A stretch of DNA of 25,000 nt from Chrysomallon squamiferum (GCA_012295275.1 CM022670.1:10382083-10407082), one strand, 5' to 3'; counted from the first letter of the stretch, positions 9,443-19,027 are shown. Numbers and translations are program-made. The notes: a model not told the origin generated them from the sequence alone.

Positions 9443-10150
9443 CAGTATTCCCTCGCTATTCGCGGGGGTTACGTTCTTTACCCCCCCGCGAATAGCGAAA
9501 AACCGCGAATATTGGATGCAGTTTTAAAACGTCTATTATGAGATTATATACGGTACTAAATGCTTCCCAAACACTTTCTAAAGACACTCTTACTCATTAA
9601 TACAGTAATAATGTAGTAATATTGCACGCAGTTATGTATTTCACTAATGTAGTAATGATAATGTAAACACATTTTAATTTTGTACTGAAACAATATTTTA
9701 ATCAGAAAGAAACGTAAGTACAGGAGGACAGTAACACCGCATAGCATAGTTACCCATACTGTATTACTGTACCGTAAAGTCATTTTCTATGCGTACAACA
9801 TATGTATTAGAATTGACAGAAAGTGGAACAGACAGATAAATACAGTACGCACAGTTCAAGTAATTATAATACAATTCAGTAATAATATGCAATTAAAAAT
9901 ATTATTAATACACGGTCACAAAAAATATGCACTGTGCATACAGTGTATGCATTTATAAAAAAAATACGTACTGTATTGCAATAATAATTGAAAAAATTTG
10001 ATATTGTTTGTGCGGTTTACCGAGCATTTGTTTTTATGACGTTATGACGCTAGCCTGGTATACCAGCATGCGATGCGATAGGGTTAAGAGCCTAACCCGC
10101 GAATATGCGGAGCCGCGAATGGGGAACCGCGAACAGGCGAGGGTATACTG
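9443..10150. mobile_element. Non-autonomous TA-flanked TIR DNA transposon (Tc1/mariner or pogo/Tigger-like MITE)
   Basis: The left end starts CAGTATTCCCTCGCTATTCG and the reverse complement of the right end starts CAGTATACCCTCGCCTGTTC, so the termini are inverted repeats. TA dinucleotides flank both ends (9441-9442 and 10151-10152), the target duplication used by the Tc1/mariner/pogo superfamily. Inside the left end, 15-bp arms at 9454-9468 and 9483-9497 form a perfect hairpin with a 14-nt loop; the right end carries related CCGCGAAT words. The element is 708 bp. Its longest open frame (minus, 9556-9783, 75 codons) shows no transposase motif, so it is a non-autonomous or internally deleted copy. 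The superfamily follows from termini and TA; the exact family is inference. Confidence 0.88.
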
Positions 10151-10420
10151 TACTGTGTATTATATTCCATATATATTTTATTATATGAAGTAACAGATAA
10201 AACAGGGTTACTTTTGTAATTTGTCATTAGAGTGATAGATTAAACATTTTATGTATGACATTTTATGTATCATATCACTATAGTGACAGACGCGAAACAA
10301 GGTATATTACATATCGTATATTACATGTCGTATCGCATTTGTAGTGATAGATAAAACAGTTATAATATCCAGCATATCTTGTTGGTTTAAGCACAATATT
10401 ACACTGTCAAAACAACATAT
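10151..10420 (+). repeat. Degenerate tandem array, right part
   Basis: The GATAGATAAAACA-type core seen left of the transposon recurs here at about 10195 (ACAGATAAAACA), 10234 (GATAGATTAAACA), 10288 (GACAGACGCGAAACA) and 10345 (GATAGATAAAACA). This supports insertion of the 708-bp element into a pre-existing array. The units are more diverged than those at 9051-9298. Confidence 0.6.
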
Positions 10421-10614
10421 TACACAGATTAGATTATTCAGCTTATTACAAATGTTATAAGTTATGTTTGCATTAGATTAATGCAGTATTATGGTGCCCT
10501 ATTTTTATTGGTACAGTGCAAAGTAATATGAGCTGATGCTTTTGAAAAATCATGGTAATAGTAATAATTATTATCAGTATTAGCAGTTATAATAATAGGT
10601 AATTATAAGAAGTT

Positions 10615-10616
<2 letters not shown>
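10421..10616. other. AT-rich DNA between arrays, no gene seen
   Basis: A short AT-rich segment with AAT/AGT trinucleotide character increasing toward the right. Nothing recognisable was seen. Confidence 0.5.
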
Positions 10617-10672
<56 letters not shown>

Positions 10673-10789
10673 TAATAATGATAATAATAATTATAAAAAC
10701 AATGAAACTTAATAAGATGTAATACTAATACTAATACTATTAATAATAATGATAATAATAATTATAATAACAATTAAACATAATAAGTT

Positions 10790-10850
<61 letters not shown>

Positions 10851-11082
10851 TAATAATGATAATAATAATTATAAAAACAATGAAACTTAATAAGATGTAA
10901 TACTAATACTAATACTACTAATAATAATGATAATAATAATTATAATAACAATTAAACATAATAAGTTGTAATAATAATAATAATAATAATGATAATAATA
11001 ATAATGACAGTTAAACATAATAAGTAGTAGTAATAATAATAATAATGATAATAATAATTATAGTAACAGTTAAACATAAGTT

Positions 11083-11136
<54 letters not shown>

Positions 11137-11180
11137 TAATAACAGTTAAACATAATAAGATGTAATAATAATAATAATTT
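10617..11180 (+). repeat. (AAT)n field with a 178-bp higher-order unit
   Basis: Perfect (AAT)n blocks alternate with short non-repeat words. A segment beginning GATAATAATGATAATAATAA at 10671 recurs at 10849, a period of 178 bp. Both copies carry ATAAAAACAATGAAACTTAA and AAGATGTAATACTAATACTA, and end with an ACAATTAAACATAATAAGTT linker and a fresh (AAT)n block. Shortened versions of the linker (ACAGTTAAACATAAT or similar) repeat near 11007, 11067 and 11138. It is therefore a higher-order tandem array built on a microsatellite. Poly-Leu/Ile/Tyr frames over it are artefacts. Confidence 0.85.
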
Positions 11181-11199
11181 AGCAGTGACAAAGACAGTA

Positions 11200-11940
11200 G
11201 CAAAATCAGCTACAGTACTGCAACGTTAATTTGTTATGAAAGCGATTCTCGGTTTGTCGCTGAAATCTTTAATTTAAACTTTAATTGTATATGTTTCTAA
11301 ATCTAATTACTTCTCTCCCTCTCTCTTTTTATTTTCTTTATTTTTTTTTTTTTTTTGTGCTCTTCTAAATAGCATCTAAAGTAACAATCACTGCGACATT
11401 AATTTTAAACTTTCAAACTGACAATATCAGTTAATTTGGACAGGAACCTGGCACAAAAGACCAGCGATGCATCAACGTTTGCCTTGCGCAAACATGTGCA
11501 CGACTTAACGTGAGCGAAAAGTAACATGTGCACGCGACAGAAGGCGCCAAAAAAATTAGCATAATCCAATTACGGCAAGTACATCATCAAAGATTACGCA
11601 AAGCCTTGAAAAAAAAAAAAAAAAAATAAGCCTTGCAAATCAGATCTGAGGCGCAAGGACGCAAACAACGCAACAAAAACGTGCCACGCTTCACTGACAA
11701 AGAAAATGCCTTTCGTATACGAAACTAATATACAATAACAGAGGCTGGCTCTGTGTGTGTCAAGTTCGTCGGAGGCAGTTTTGTGGGTTTCGCTTTGACG
11801 GAGAAAGGTGAAATGCAGCACATGACATCATTCAGACGCCCGTGTGGACAGACACAATCGTACACATGTTGCCTATTTATATCATACCTCCGAGTATTAC
11901 TTGTAAAGAATGGAAATTATAATTGCGGTTATTTTCTTTA
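11200..11940. other. Unique DNA with CpG-containing patch, palindrome and 32-bp duplication
   Basis: Two T-rich tracts lie near 11315-11356, and an A run at about 11610-11626. Between 11450 and 11900 the DNA is unique and richer in CpG. AACATGTGCACG occurs at 11491-11502 and 11523-11534, a 32-bp direct repeat. A perfect 14-bp palindrome, TTTCGTATACGAAA, lies at 11711-11724. A 75-codon minus frame (11594-11821) and a plus frame (11753-12085) have no recognisable domain; the latter runs into poly-T. No gene is supported. Confidence 0.35.
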
Positions 11941-12032
11941 TTTTTTTTATTTTTTTTTTTTTTTTTTTTTTTTTCGTTTTGTAATATTAAGGGATAAATT
12001 AGTTCTGTTACATTTATATGATGGAGATTTTT

Positions 12033-12082
<50 letters not shown>

Positions 12083-12148
12083 TAATATAAATTAAATTTT
12101 TTAAATTTATTATTATGTTATAACTATTAAAAAAAAAAAAAAAAAAAA
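11940..12148. repeat. Poly-T tracts followed by a poly-A tract
   Basis: T runs lie at about 11951-11974, 12028-12051 and 12066-12083, with a TTTA stretch between the last two. An A run follows at about 12129-12148. The order T-runs then A-run gives homopolymer tracts that are reverse complements around a 45-bp AT-rich centre. Confidence 0.92.
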
Positions 12149-12280
12149 TCGGTAGAATTGAAAGTAAAAATCTAATAGTGATAGAAACACAATAGAAAGT
12201 TATGAAGATTTAAAAAGTGATGAGAAATGTTTTAATGTACTTTTAATAGCCAAAACAGATTTTAAAATATCACTATACAC
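12149..12280. other. AT-rich unique DNA
   Basis: A short unique spacer without recognisable features. Confidence 0.5.
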
Positions 12281-12297
12281 ATTTGCACGCACGCACG

Positions 12298-12376
<79 letters not shown>
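12281..12376. repeat. (CACG)n-(GA)n compound microsatellite
   Basis: GCACGCACGCACGCACACA leads directly into a pure (GA)n array at about 12303-12376 (about 74 bp). The same CA-then-GA order is seen at 15270-15388. Confidence 0.97.
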
Positions 12377-12379
<3 letters not shown>

Positions 12380-12478
12380 CGGAGGAAATAATCATTACTT
12401 ATTTTGCTATTAAAATTTTTGATTTCTTTTCATGCAAGGATTAAAAGCGTCGTGTATGTTAAGAACAAAAAATATATT

Positions 12479-12481
<3 letters not shown>

Positions 12482-12562
<81 letters not shown>

Positions 12563-12577
12563 CTCTCTCTTTCTCTC
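12482..12577. repeat. (TC)n microsatellite, inverted partner of the preceding (GA)n
   Basis: Pure (TC)n at about 12482-12554 is followed by CTAT and further TC units to 12577. It lies about 105 bp from the (GA)n array and is its reverse complement, so the two could pair over more than 70 bp. Confidence 0.97.
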
Positions 12578-12815
12578 AATATATGTATTCTAAAATGGCA
12601 CGCCAAAACAGAGACTAGAATGATAAAAAAATCAACATATTTATCATTTTTACTCGAAACTAGATTTCGCTGTTAATAAGCTGTAAATTACATGTTATTA
12701 ACTGCAGTAATTTTTCTGGAATTCTTGTGTTCACATTATATAAAAACGTATTTAGCGTACGTAAGTAAATACGTAAGTTCGTAGGTATATTAGCAAATAA
12801 AGAAGATATACAACT
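12578..12815. other. AT-rich unique DNA, no gene seen
   Basis: Unique sequence with a GTACGTAAGTAAATACGTAAG stretch near 12756-12778 in which ACGTAAGT/ACGTAAGT words recur. No gene or element was recognised. Confidence 0.5.
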
Positions 12816-12948
12816 ATTACTTCAACTTTTACCACTACTATTACTACCATTACTACTGCTGCTGCTACTACTACTACTACTATACATCCGAAGGAATTAC
12901 GTAGACAAGGCAACTTTGGTAGTAATTAAATCACTGAAGGTAACGGTA

Positions 12949-12986
<38 letters not shown>

Positions 12987-13045
12987 TCTATTACTGCTGC
13001 TGTTGCTGCTTCTACTATTATTACTACTACAAGACTACTAATGCT
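12816..13045. repeat. Compound trinucleotide microsatellites (ACT/AAT/CTG)
   Basis: ACT/CTG-type units at about 12826-12882 and (AAT)n at about 12955-12986 are followed by CTG and ACT units to about 13045. All are imperfect except the AAT block. Confidence 0.85.
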
Positions 13046-13121
13046 ACTCATAATAATTAAAATAAACAAATGAATAACTATTAACTAGAGATAGTAACAA
13101 ATTAAATGAGAAAAACGTTCA

Positions 13122-13441
13122 TATTCATTTCCGTGTGTTATTCCTACTAATTGTTTTAAACAGCAGTAGTAATGATCATTCACACACACACACACATACA
13201 CTCAGACACACACTCAGACACACACACATGCACACACACAGACACACGCACACACAGACACACATATTATAAACATATAAGTTAGCGACTCGGTAGCCAA
13301 AGTGATGATGAATACAATAAATGATAAAGATGAAATTACATTTTCATATAATTATATCAGTGGAGGATTAATGTGGATTAATTTAGCTAGTTTTTGTGAT
13401 GGTTATATATTTTGGTTATATATATTGGTTTAACATTATGT
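13122..13441 (+). repeat. Dispersed repeat, copy A (with internal CA array)
   Basis: The outer parts match a second segment at 18230-19177 in the same orientation. The left arm (about 13122-13158, containing GTTATTCCTACTAATTG) matches 18230-18266. The right arm (13292-13441, starting GGTAGCCAAAGTGATGATGA and ending GGTTTAACATTATGT) matches 19031-19177 with few differences. A CA/CAGACA microsatellite at about 13182-13265 separates the arms in both copies. No terminal inverted repeat, tRNA-type box or open frame is visible. It is an unclassified interspersed element or an old segmental duplication. Confidence 0.8.
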
Positions 13442-13969
13442 CTAAAATTAAAAATGAAGAGAACAGATAAAAGTATTGAATAAGTACAACAATGATTTAT
13501 AGATAATCAAAAATGTATTTCCCTGGGTTTTCGCTTTATCCTAAATATTAATGTATTGCGAGACCTTTTTGCCTCTGTTCTTTTGATTTATACACGTGTT
13601 ACATCTTTAACTGTTGGCTGTTGTCTTCATTGTTCAGCAAAGCTCTGGCTAATTATCGAATATTACGTTATTATATGAGTCAATACCCTTGCGTGACCGA
13701 GCCAAAAGCTTAAGAGAGACTTCTTATGTTTGTTACCTCCCTTGCGTGCTGCTCACCAAAGCTAAAATTAATGTTAAGGAAAGGTTAAGCGCGTCACAGT
13801 CCTTTATGTTCTTTTCTCATTTTTTTTATATTTTTCTAAATTTTCAATTTTTTTTTTTAACTTGATGGATCTGTACTACCTAGCATTAAGTTGTAGGAAC
13901 GCCACAATAATTCTCGTCATATTTAATTTAACTCGGGAATTATATTTGGCTTTTTTTTTTTTTTTTCCC
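13442..13969. other. Unique DNA, no gene seen
   Basis: Unique sequence with modest GC increase at about 13555-13800 and T runs at about 13847-13858 and 13952-13965. A 3' splice-site-like tract ending CATTGTTCAG lies near 13628-13637, but no open frame supports an exon there. Confidence 0.45.
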
Positions 13970-14870
13970 CAATGCCAGTCGACAAATTGCATTGCAAATA
14001 TGGAATAATTGAATTCTTGCAATTACCCTTCAGTTTCAACTGCCGTGCCGTATCCGTAGTCAAAACGAATAGGACACTAATGCCAGCGATACAAAACGCA
14101 GACCTCGCCTTTTATCCTCCAGGGGCCTTTAGTGTTGAGTGTGGGGGGCCGTGCGATCGTTTGCCTGCCGAAATGTCTGCTCTCCTCCAAGGCTACCATA
14201 TGGCACAGTAGAAGCGACACAATGCGTGCAGCCCCCTTTTTTTTTTGTATCTGTGAATGGTCTTTTATCGGCAACATGACAGCGGCGAGTTTGTCAGTCC
14301 GTCAGTGGAAAGGGATGGGAGACAAATTACACGTTGATAGCGATCTCCGACTGTACAGCGGGCGATGATATTCTCTGCAGCTCAGCGGGTCATCGTATTC
14401 TGAGCGTGGCCGCGAGAGTGAGTGAAACAAAATTTCAATCTAAATAAATTTGAAAAGAGGCCGGTTTTATTGCCGAGTACGTATCATTCACCTGTCACCG
14501 GTGACTAGGTTCGGGCACGCGTTTCTAATTATTTTCTCTTTACCCGTCATCCCGTTGACGAATTTTCGCCGGGTCCAAAAGCGAAATATCGACGAGTGCA
14601 AAGCGTGCGAGTGCAGTTCTCCGTTACCCCCAGTTCGTCACCCAGAGCCCGAGGGGAGTGAGCGCGTCCCGCGGACCCCCCAGCGAGCCGGTCACGTGCC
14701 GGTCTGCTGCCGACTGGTTAAGATGGTTAACTGAATGGTATAATGTTACCGTGCGCCTGCGTGACTTTACGACTTCTGCGACATGCGAGGACGTGCTTGA
14801 TTTTGCAAAATTAAAAATGTTTCATTTCAGTTTTTTTTTTGTTCGCGTTGTGACGAGATGCTAAATGTGC
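13970..14870. promoter_or_regulatory. Largest CpG-rich island; candidate promoter or exon region
   Basis: This is the longest stretch of raised GC and CpG in the window, with the densest part at about 14480-14720. Motifs visible include a perfect 12-bp palindrome, GTCACCGGTGAC (14494-14505), and an E-box, CACGTG (14693-14698). A donor-like AGA|GTGAGTG has its GT at 14418-14419. Several overlapping plus frames stay open: 13972-14211 (79 codons), 14450-14734 (94 codons) and 14658-14864 (68 codons). None matches a protein family I know. A promoter with a 5' untranslated exon would explain the composition, but this is inference. A degenerate exon or transposon body remains possible. Confidence 0.35.
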
Positions 14871-14936
14871 ACGCGTCACAAGCTTGTTACAATAAGGTCA
14901 AAAGAGGAATTTAAATTTAATTAATGTTTACAAAAT

Positions 14937-15040
14937 GAAAAAAAGAAAAAAGAGGAGAAAAAAAAAAAAAGAAAAAAAAAAGGAAAGAAAGAAAAAAAAG
15001 AGAAAAATCTATATAAAGGAAAAAAGAAAACAAAATACTA
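14937..15040. repeat. Purine-rich (A/G) low-complexity tract
   Basis: About 70 bp of almost pure A with scattered G (14937-15006), followed by more A-rich DNA. It is a one-strand purine tract unlike the regular GA dinucleotide arrays. Confidence 0.85.
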
Positions 15041-15268
15041 ACAGACTTTTAGTATTTAAATATAGGTAATAAATAAACTTTCATCCAAAAAATGTTTAGA
15101 ATTTGGAAGCTTTTTTACCCACCCCTCTGTTAGAAAACAAAATCTGTTAAACATACATAGAGGAATCAAAACACAAAAGCATACATACATTAGCGCACAC
15201 AGACATTTGCGGATCCAGAAACTGGGACAGAAAGTGAAATGAAGGGGTAAATTCATAAACACAGACAG
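15041..15268. other. AT-rich unique DNA, no gene seen
   Basis: Unique sequence carrying scattered CATACATA and ACAGACAGACAGA words. The minus frame 15056-15319 derives its Cys/Val-rich start from the adjacent CA array and has no domain. Confidence 0.5.
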
Positions 15269-15320
15269 ACAGAAGACACACACACACACACACATACATA
15301 AACAGACACATACACACACA

Positions 15321-15390
<70 letters not shown>

Positions 15391-15402
15391 AGAGAGAGAG
15401 AA
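15269..15402. repeat. (CA)n-(GA)n compound microsatellite
   Basis: CA and CATA units (15269-15322) pass directly into (GA)n at about 15323-15388, with a CC interruption and a few more GA units to about 15401. Confidence 0.97.
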
Positions 15403-15454
15403 AGTGACGTTCATTTTTAATTTACACATTCAGATATTGTTTACAAGGACAAAC

Positions 15455-15530
15455 TATATGTACACACCACACAGAGAGACATACACACACATACACATAA
15501 ACTCACATACGCACGTACACACACAACCAA
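15455..15530. repeat. CA/CATA imperfect microsatellite
   Basis: ACACAC and ACATAC units with GAGAGA and CGCACG interruptions over about 75 bp. Confidence 0.85.
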
Positions 15531-15683
15531 AGCTCATCTACTAAAATTGTTAGGAATGTTTGGTATCTTAAAACAGTTGAACTACCAGATGTGCAGGTAC
15601 TACACAGTCAGCTAATTTATGAAAATTACATTTCATTGCATCAAAGCTGTATATATTCTATTCTACATTGTTTGCTTTAAATA

Positions 15684-15736
15684 GGGTATGTGTATGTGTG
15701 TGTGTATCTGTGTATGTGTGTGTGCGTGCGCGTGTT
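15684..15736. repeat. (TG)n microsatellite
   Basis: GTATGTGT and TGTGTG units grade into GTGCGTGCGCGTG at the right edge. Confidence 0.9.
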
Positions 15737-15764
15737 CATGTTTAATTACTAAAAAGAAATGGTA

Positions 15765-16260
15765 AATATTATTATTATTATTATTGTCTTTCTTTTTATT
15801 AGTATTATAATATTATCATTAATATTAATAAGTAATGATAATGGTTGTAGTAATACTGGTGGTTGTGGTAATTGTGATAGTAACAGTGATAGTAGTTGAA
15901 GTGGTAATAGTTATTTTTGTATTTGTTGTTGTTGTTCTTATTATTGTAATCAGCATTAATATTAATAGTCATGATAATGATTATAGTAATAGTAGCAGCA
16001 GTAGTATTAGTAGTGGTAGAGGTAGTAGCAGTAATAGAAATAGTAATAATAGTAACAGTAGTAGAAGTAGTAATAGTTGTTCTTGTATTTCTTGCTATTC
16101 TTCTTAACATTAGTATTATAATTAATGTTAATATTAATAGTCATGATAGTAGAAGTTGTAGTAGTAGAGGTAGTAGTATTAGTATAGTAATGATAGTAGT
16201 AGTACTAGTAGTAGTAGCAGTAGTATAATGATGATAACGCTAGTAGTAAAAGTTGTACTA
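15765..16260 (+). repeat. Trinucleotide field (ATT, AGT/GTA) with a 172-bp duplication
   Basis: (ATT)n at about 15765-15786 is followed by some 400 bp of imperfect AGT/GTA/GTT units. Inside it, a segment containing ATATTAATAGTCATGATA recurs with a period of 172 bp (TC of AGTCATGAT at 15969 and again at 16141). The preceding TTGTATTT...TTCTT stretch is also shared. Open frames of 60-100 codons on both strands (poly-Val/Ile, Ser, Thr/Asn) result from the 3-bp periodicity and are not genes. Confidence 0.8.
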
Positions 16261-16434
16261 ATACTACTACATTTTCTTCATTTGCTTAGATACCTATTTA
16301 TTTACTTATTTGTATTACTAGTTGTTGTTATATTAGTAGTAAAAACTGAATTAACTATTTCTAGTCATAGTAGTTTTTGTAATAATAAAATAATTTGCTA
16401 TTGTTTATTTAATGTAGGCATGGTAATAAAATAA
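16261..16434. other. AT-rich DNA with residual ACT/AGT units
   Basis: The decaying edge of the trinucleotide field, with words such as CTAGTCATAGTAG that echo the duplicated unit. Probably a third, highly diverged copy. Confidence 0.4.
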
Positions 16435-17356
16435 TAACTATGAAAATGTATGTTGCCTTATTTAAAACGGGGGATAACTCTTTATGTCTTAGCTTTCTCC
16501 AAGACCATAAACTTCAAATTAATGATGGCTATAACAGACTACGATGAAAATTTATTTAAATAAAATAAAAATGTTAAAATGATTTATTTGGACTAATTAG
16601 ATAATTTCTCCTGTTTACTGAAATTTTATTTTATCTATCGTTTACTGAATCTAGGTTTGAAGTGTTGAAAATGAGAAGAAAATAATTTGTCTAAATGTAT
16701 AAGAAGAGTTGCGGCCCTTTAGTTGGTTTTGAAGAAAAATGTAGACTAAGCACAACGTTTAGACTACTGTTAGGTGATTCGCATACGAACCCTTTTTGTG
16801 TATTACTACAACATCAACATCAACAACAACAACAATAACTAATAAAAAACAAACATGCAGACACATACAAAAAACAGTGTTTTTATTTTAATTGCTGCTA
16901 CGACAACATTGTTGCTGTTGTTGTTTTTATTTGTTTTTATTAAATTTTATTTTGTGATTTTTGTTTATAATTATACAATTCTGAACCGATGCGATACATA
17001 AAGGCATAGTGAAATTTTCAGAAACAGTTGCAACATATTCACAAACAAAAGAAATACAGCTTACATCTCCGAAAGCAATATATTAATCTCTTTACACTGA
17101 TATTAAAAATCAACCGTCAAATTTTCCGATCGTTGCTAAGCACGTTGCTAAGTGAGGTAATCGAAAGTGACCCGAAGATTACAAACAGACAACATCATCA
17201 GCTGTCAAATTTCGCAAAACTCGCACATTTTATTTGTGCTTAACGATAAATAAATAGCTTTAACAGCCAGTTTTACGACTTCTGATCTATCAGATACATA
17301 TTTGTTTGTTTTTAATATATTTGATCACTTGCAGTCTGGGAAATCAAACTGGTACT
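16435..17356. other. Mostly unique AT-rich DNA, no gene seen
   Basis: Contains a (CAA)n tract at about 16811-16837 and GTT/TTTTA stretches at about 16910-16950. A 71-codon plus frame (17028-17243, starting MQHIHKQKKYSLHLR) is Lys/Leu/Ile-rich with no recognised motif. No transposon end or RNA gene was seen. Confidence 0.5.
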
Positions 17357-17390
17357 GTTTTTTTTTTTGTTTTTTTTTTTTTTTTTTGTT
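17357..17390. repeat. Interrupted poly-T tract
   Basis: A T homopolymer interrupted by single Gs over about 34 bp. Confidence 0.95.
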
Positions 17391-17529
17391 GCAATTACTA
17401 CCAGAGAGGTTAGGCTGCGAGACACAATCCATTAGTAATTTTGAGAGAGTTTTGAGCCGTTGAGACGTTAGGTAAATGATACACAACTAATTTTGTTTTC
17501 TGAAATAAAATGTGATGATTGAGTGATTA
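17391..17529. other. Unique spacer
   Basis: A short mixed-composition segment with no recognisable feature. Confidence 0.5.
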
Positions 17530-17912
<383 letters not shown>

Positions 17913-18229
17913 GAACTTTTTTTTTTTATGTTATATTTATTTTATCTAGTTCCAAATGTAACACCGGCTATGGAGAAGAGAGAGAGAGAAAGAGAAATAT
18001 CAAAAGATACATCTTTTATGTCTAGACATTTCACTCGTTAGAAGAACATTTTGGTTTTCTAAAGCGATATTAAACAAATTGTAGTGCTCTGTATGATAAC
18101 ACTGAAATTCGTATAGCCGATCCACGGTCTTAACATACCATTTATTTTAAAGTAGTATTATCAGTCACATTTATTACACGGGTTTTTACTTACTGACACC
18201 TCTAAAACCTGATGATAAATAAAAATCTA
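17913..18229. other. AT-rich unique DNA, no gene seen
   Basis: A T run lies at about 17919-17928 and a short GAGAGAGAGAAAGAGA tract at about 17979-17994. The remainder is unique with no credible open frame. Confidence 0.5.
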
Positions 18230-18306
18230 CACATTCATTTCAGTGCGTTATTCCTACCAATTGATATAGGTAATATTAACGTCACATAATGAGCTGACTC
18301 TAATTA

Positions 18307-18337
<31 letters not shown>

Positions 18338-18397
18338 TGCGTCCAAACGTATATACATTATTTACACACATATAATATACATACATATATACATACC

Positions 18398-18453
<56 letters not shown>

Positions 18454-18455
18454 TA
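18230..18455 (+). repeat. Dispersed repeat, copy B, left part with CA arrays
   Basis: 18230-18266 matches the left arm of copy A, sharing GTTATTCCTACYAATTG. It continues into (CA)n at about 18308-18333, CATA units, and a long pure (CA)n at about 18403-18449. The copy is then interrupted by the element at 18456. Confidence 0.78.
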
Positions 18456-18930
18456 CAGCGGTACCTTGCTCGTATATCAAATAAATTTTCTCAAATGAAA
18501 TTAATTTAAATACCATTAATCCGTTTAAGCCCCCAAAACCACCCCAATGTTTTTGTAACGTATTTTTAAATAAGAAAAATGTATATATAAATGACAAATA
18601 TTGTTTAAAAACAAAATAAAAGAGAATATAAACAAATAAATTGATTTTGTAGTGTACAGGGTTAGGGTTTCTCCATCTTTTACATGGACAAAGGACCGCA
18701 GCTTGGAAATTATTTTAACGCCTTTGGCACAAAACGCGAGCATAACACAACAGAGATGTTTCCACGGCGAGGTAACCATGTGAAGCAAACGAGTGAAACG
18801 CGGGATGCCGGACGGATGTTGTGTTGTTCGTTGCACCATCTAGCTCGTAACTCGGATTTTGGCTCGTAACTCAAAACTTGTAACTCGGAAAACTTGTAAG
18901 TTGGAGCAGTCGTAACTTGAGGTACCACTG
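18456..18930. mobile_element. Non-autonomous Tigger/pogo-like DNA transposon (475 bp), TA-flanked
   Basis: The left end begins CAGCGGTACCTTGCTCGTAT and the reverse complement of the right end begins CAGTGGTACCTCAAGTTACG. The termini are thus imperfect inverted repeats of the CAGTGGTACCT type known from Tigger/pogo elements. TA lies at both borders (18454-18455 and 18931-18932). The right end contains CGTAACTC/CTTGTAACTCGG words several times, typical subterminal repeats of such elements. There is no transposase frame; the longest internal frames are about 60-100 codons and unrecognised. It is inserted within the CA/TA microsatellite of dispersed-repeat copy B, so it postdates that repeat. Confidence 0.9.
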
Positions 18931-18961
<31 letters not shown>

Positions 18962-18988
18962 TGACACACACACACACATACACACACT

Positions 18989-19027
<39 letters not shown>

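Noticed and set aside
10952-11203. 83-codon Leu/Tyr/Ile frame resembling a membrane protein
   Set aside because: It is the reverse-strand translation of the (AAT)n field, and the hydrophobicity is repeat-derived.
15805-16228. Three frames of 85-101 codons rich in Val/Ile, Ser or Thr/Asn
   Set aside because: The 3-bp periodicity of the trinucleotide field keeps frames open; there is no sequence complexity beyond the repeat.
18658-18671. GGGTTAGGG, telomere-like repeat
   Set aside because: There are fewer than two full TTAGGG units, and it lies inside the Tigger-like element; no array.
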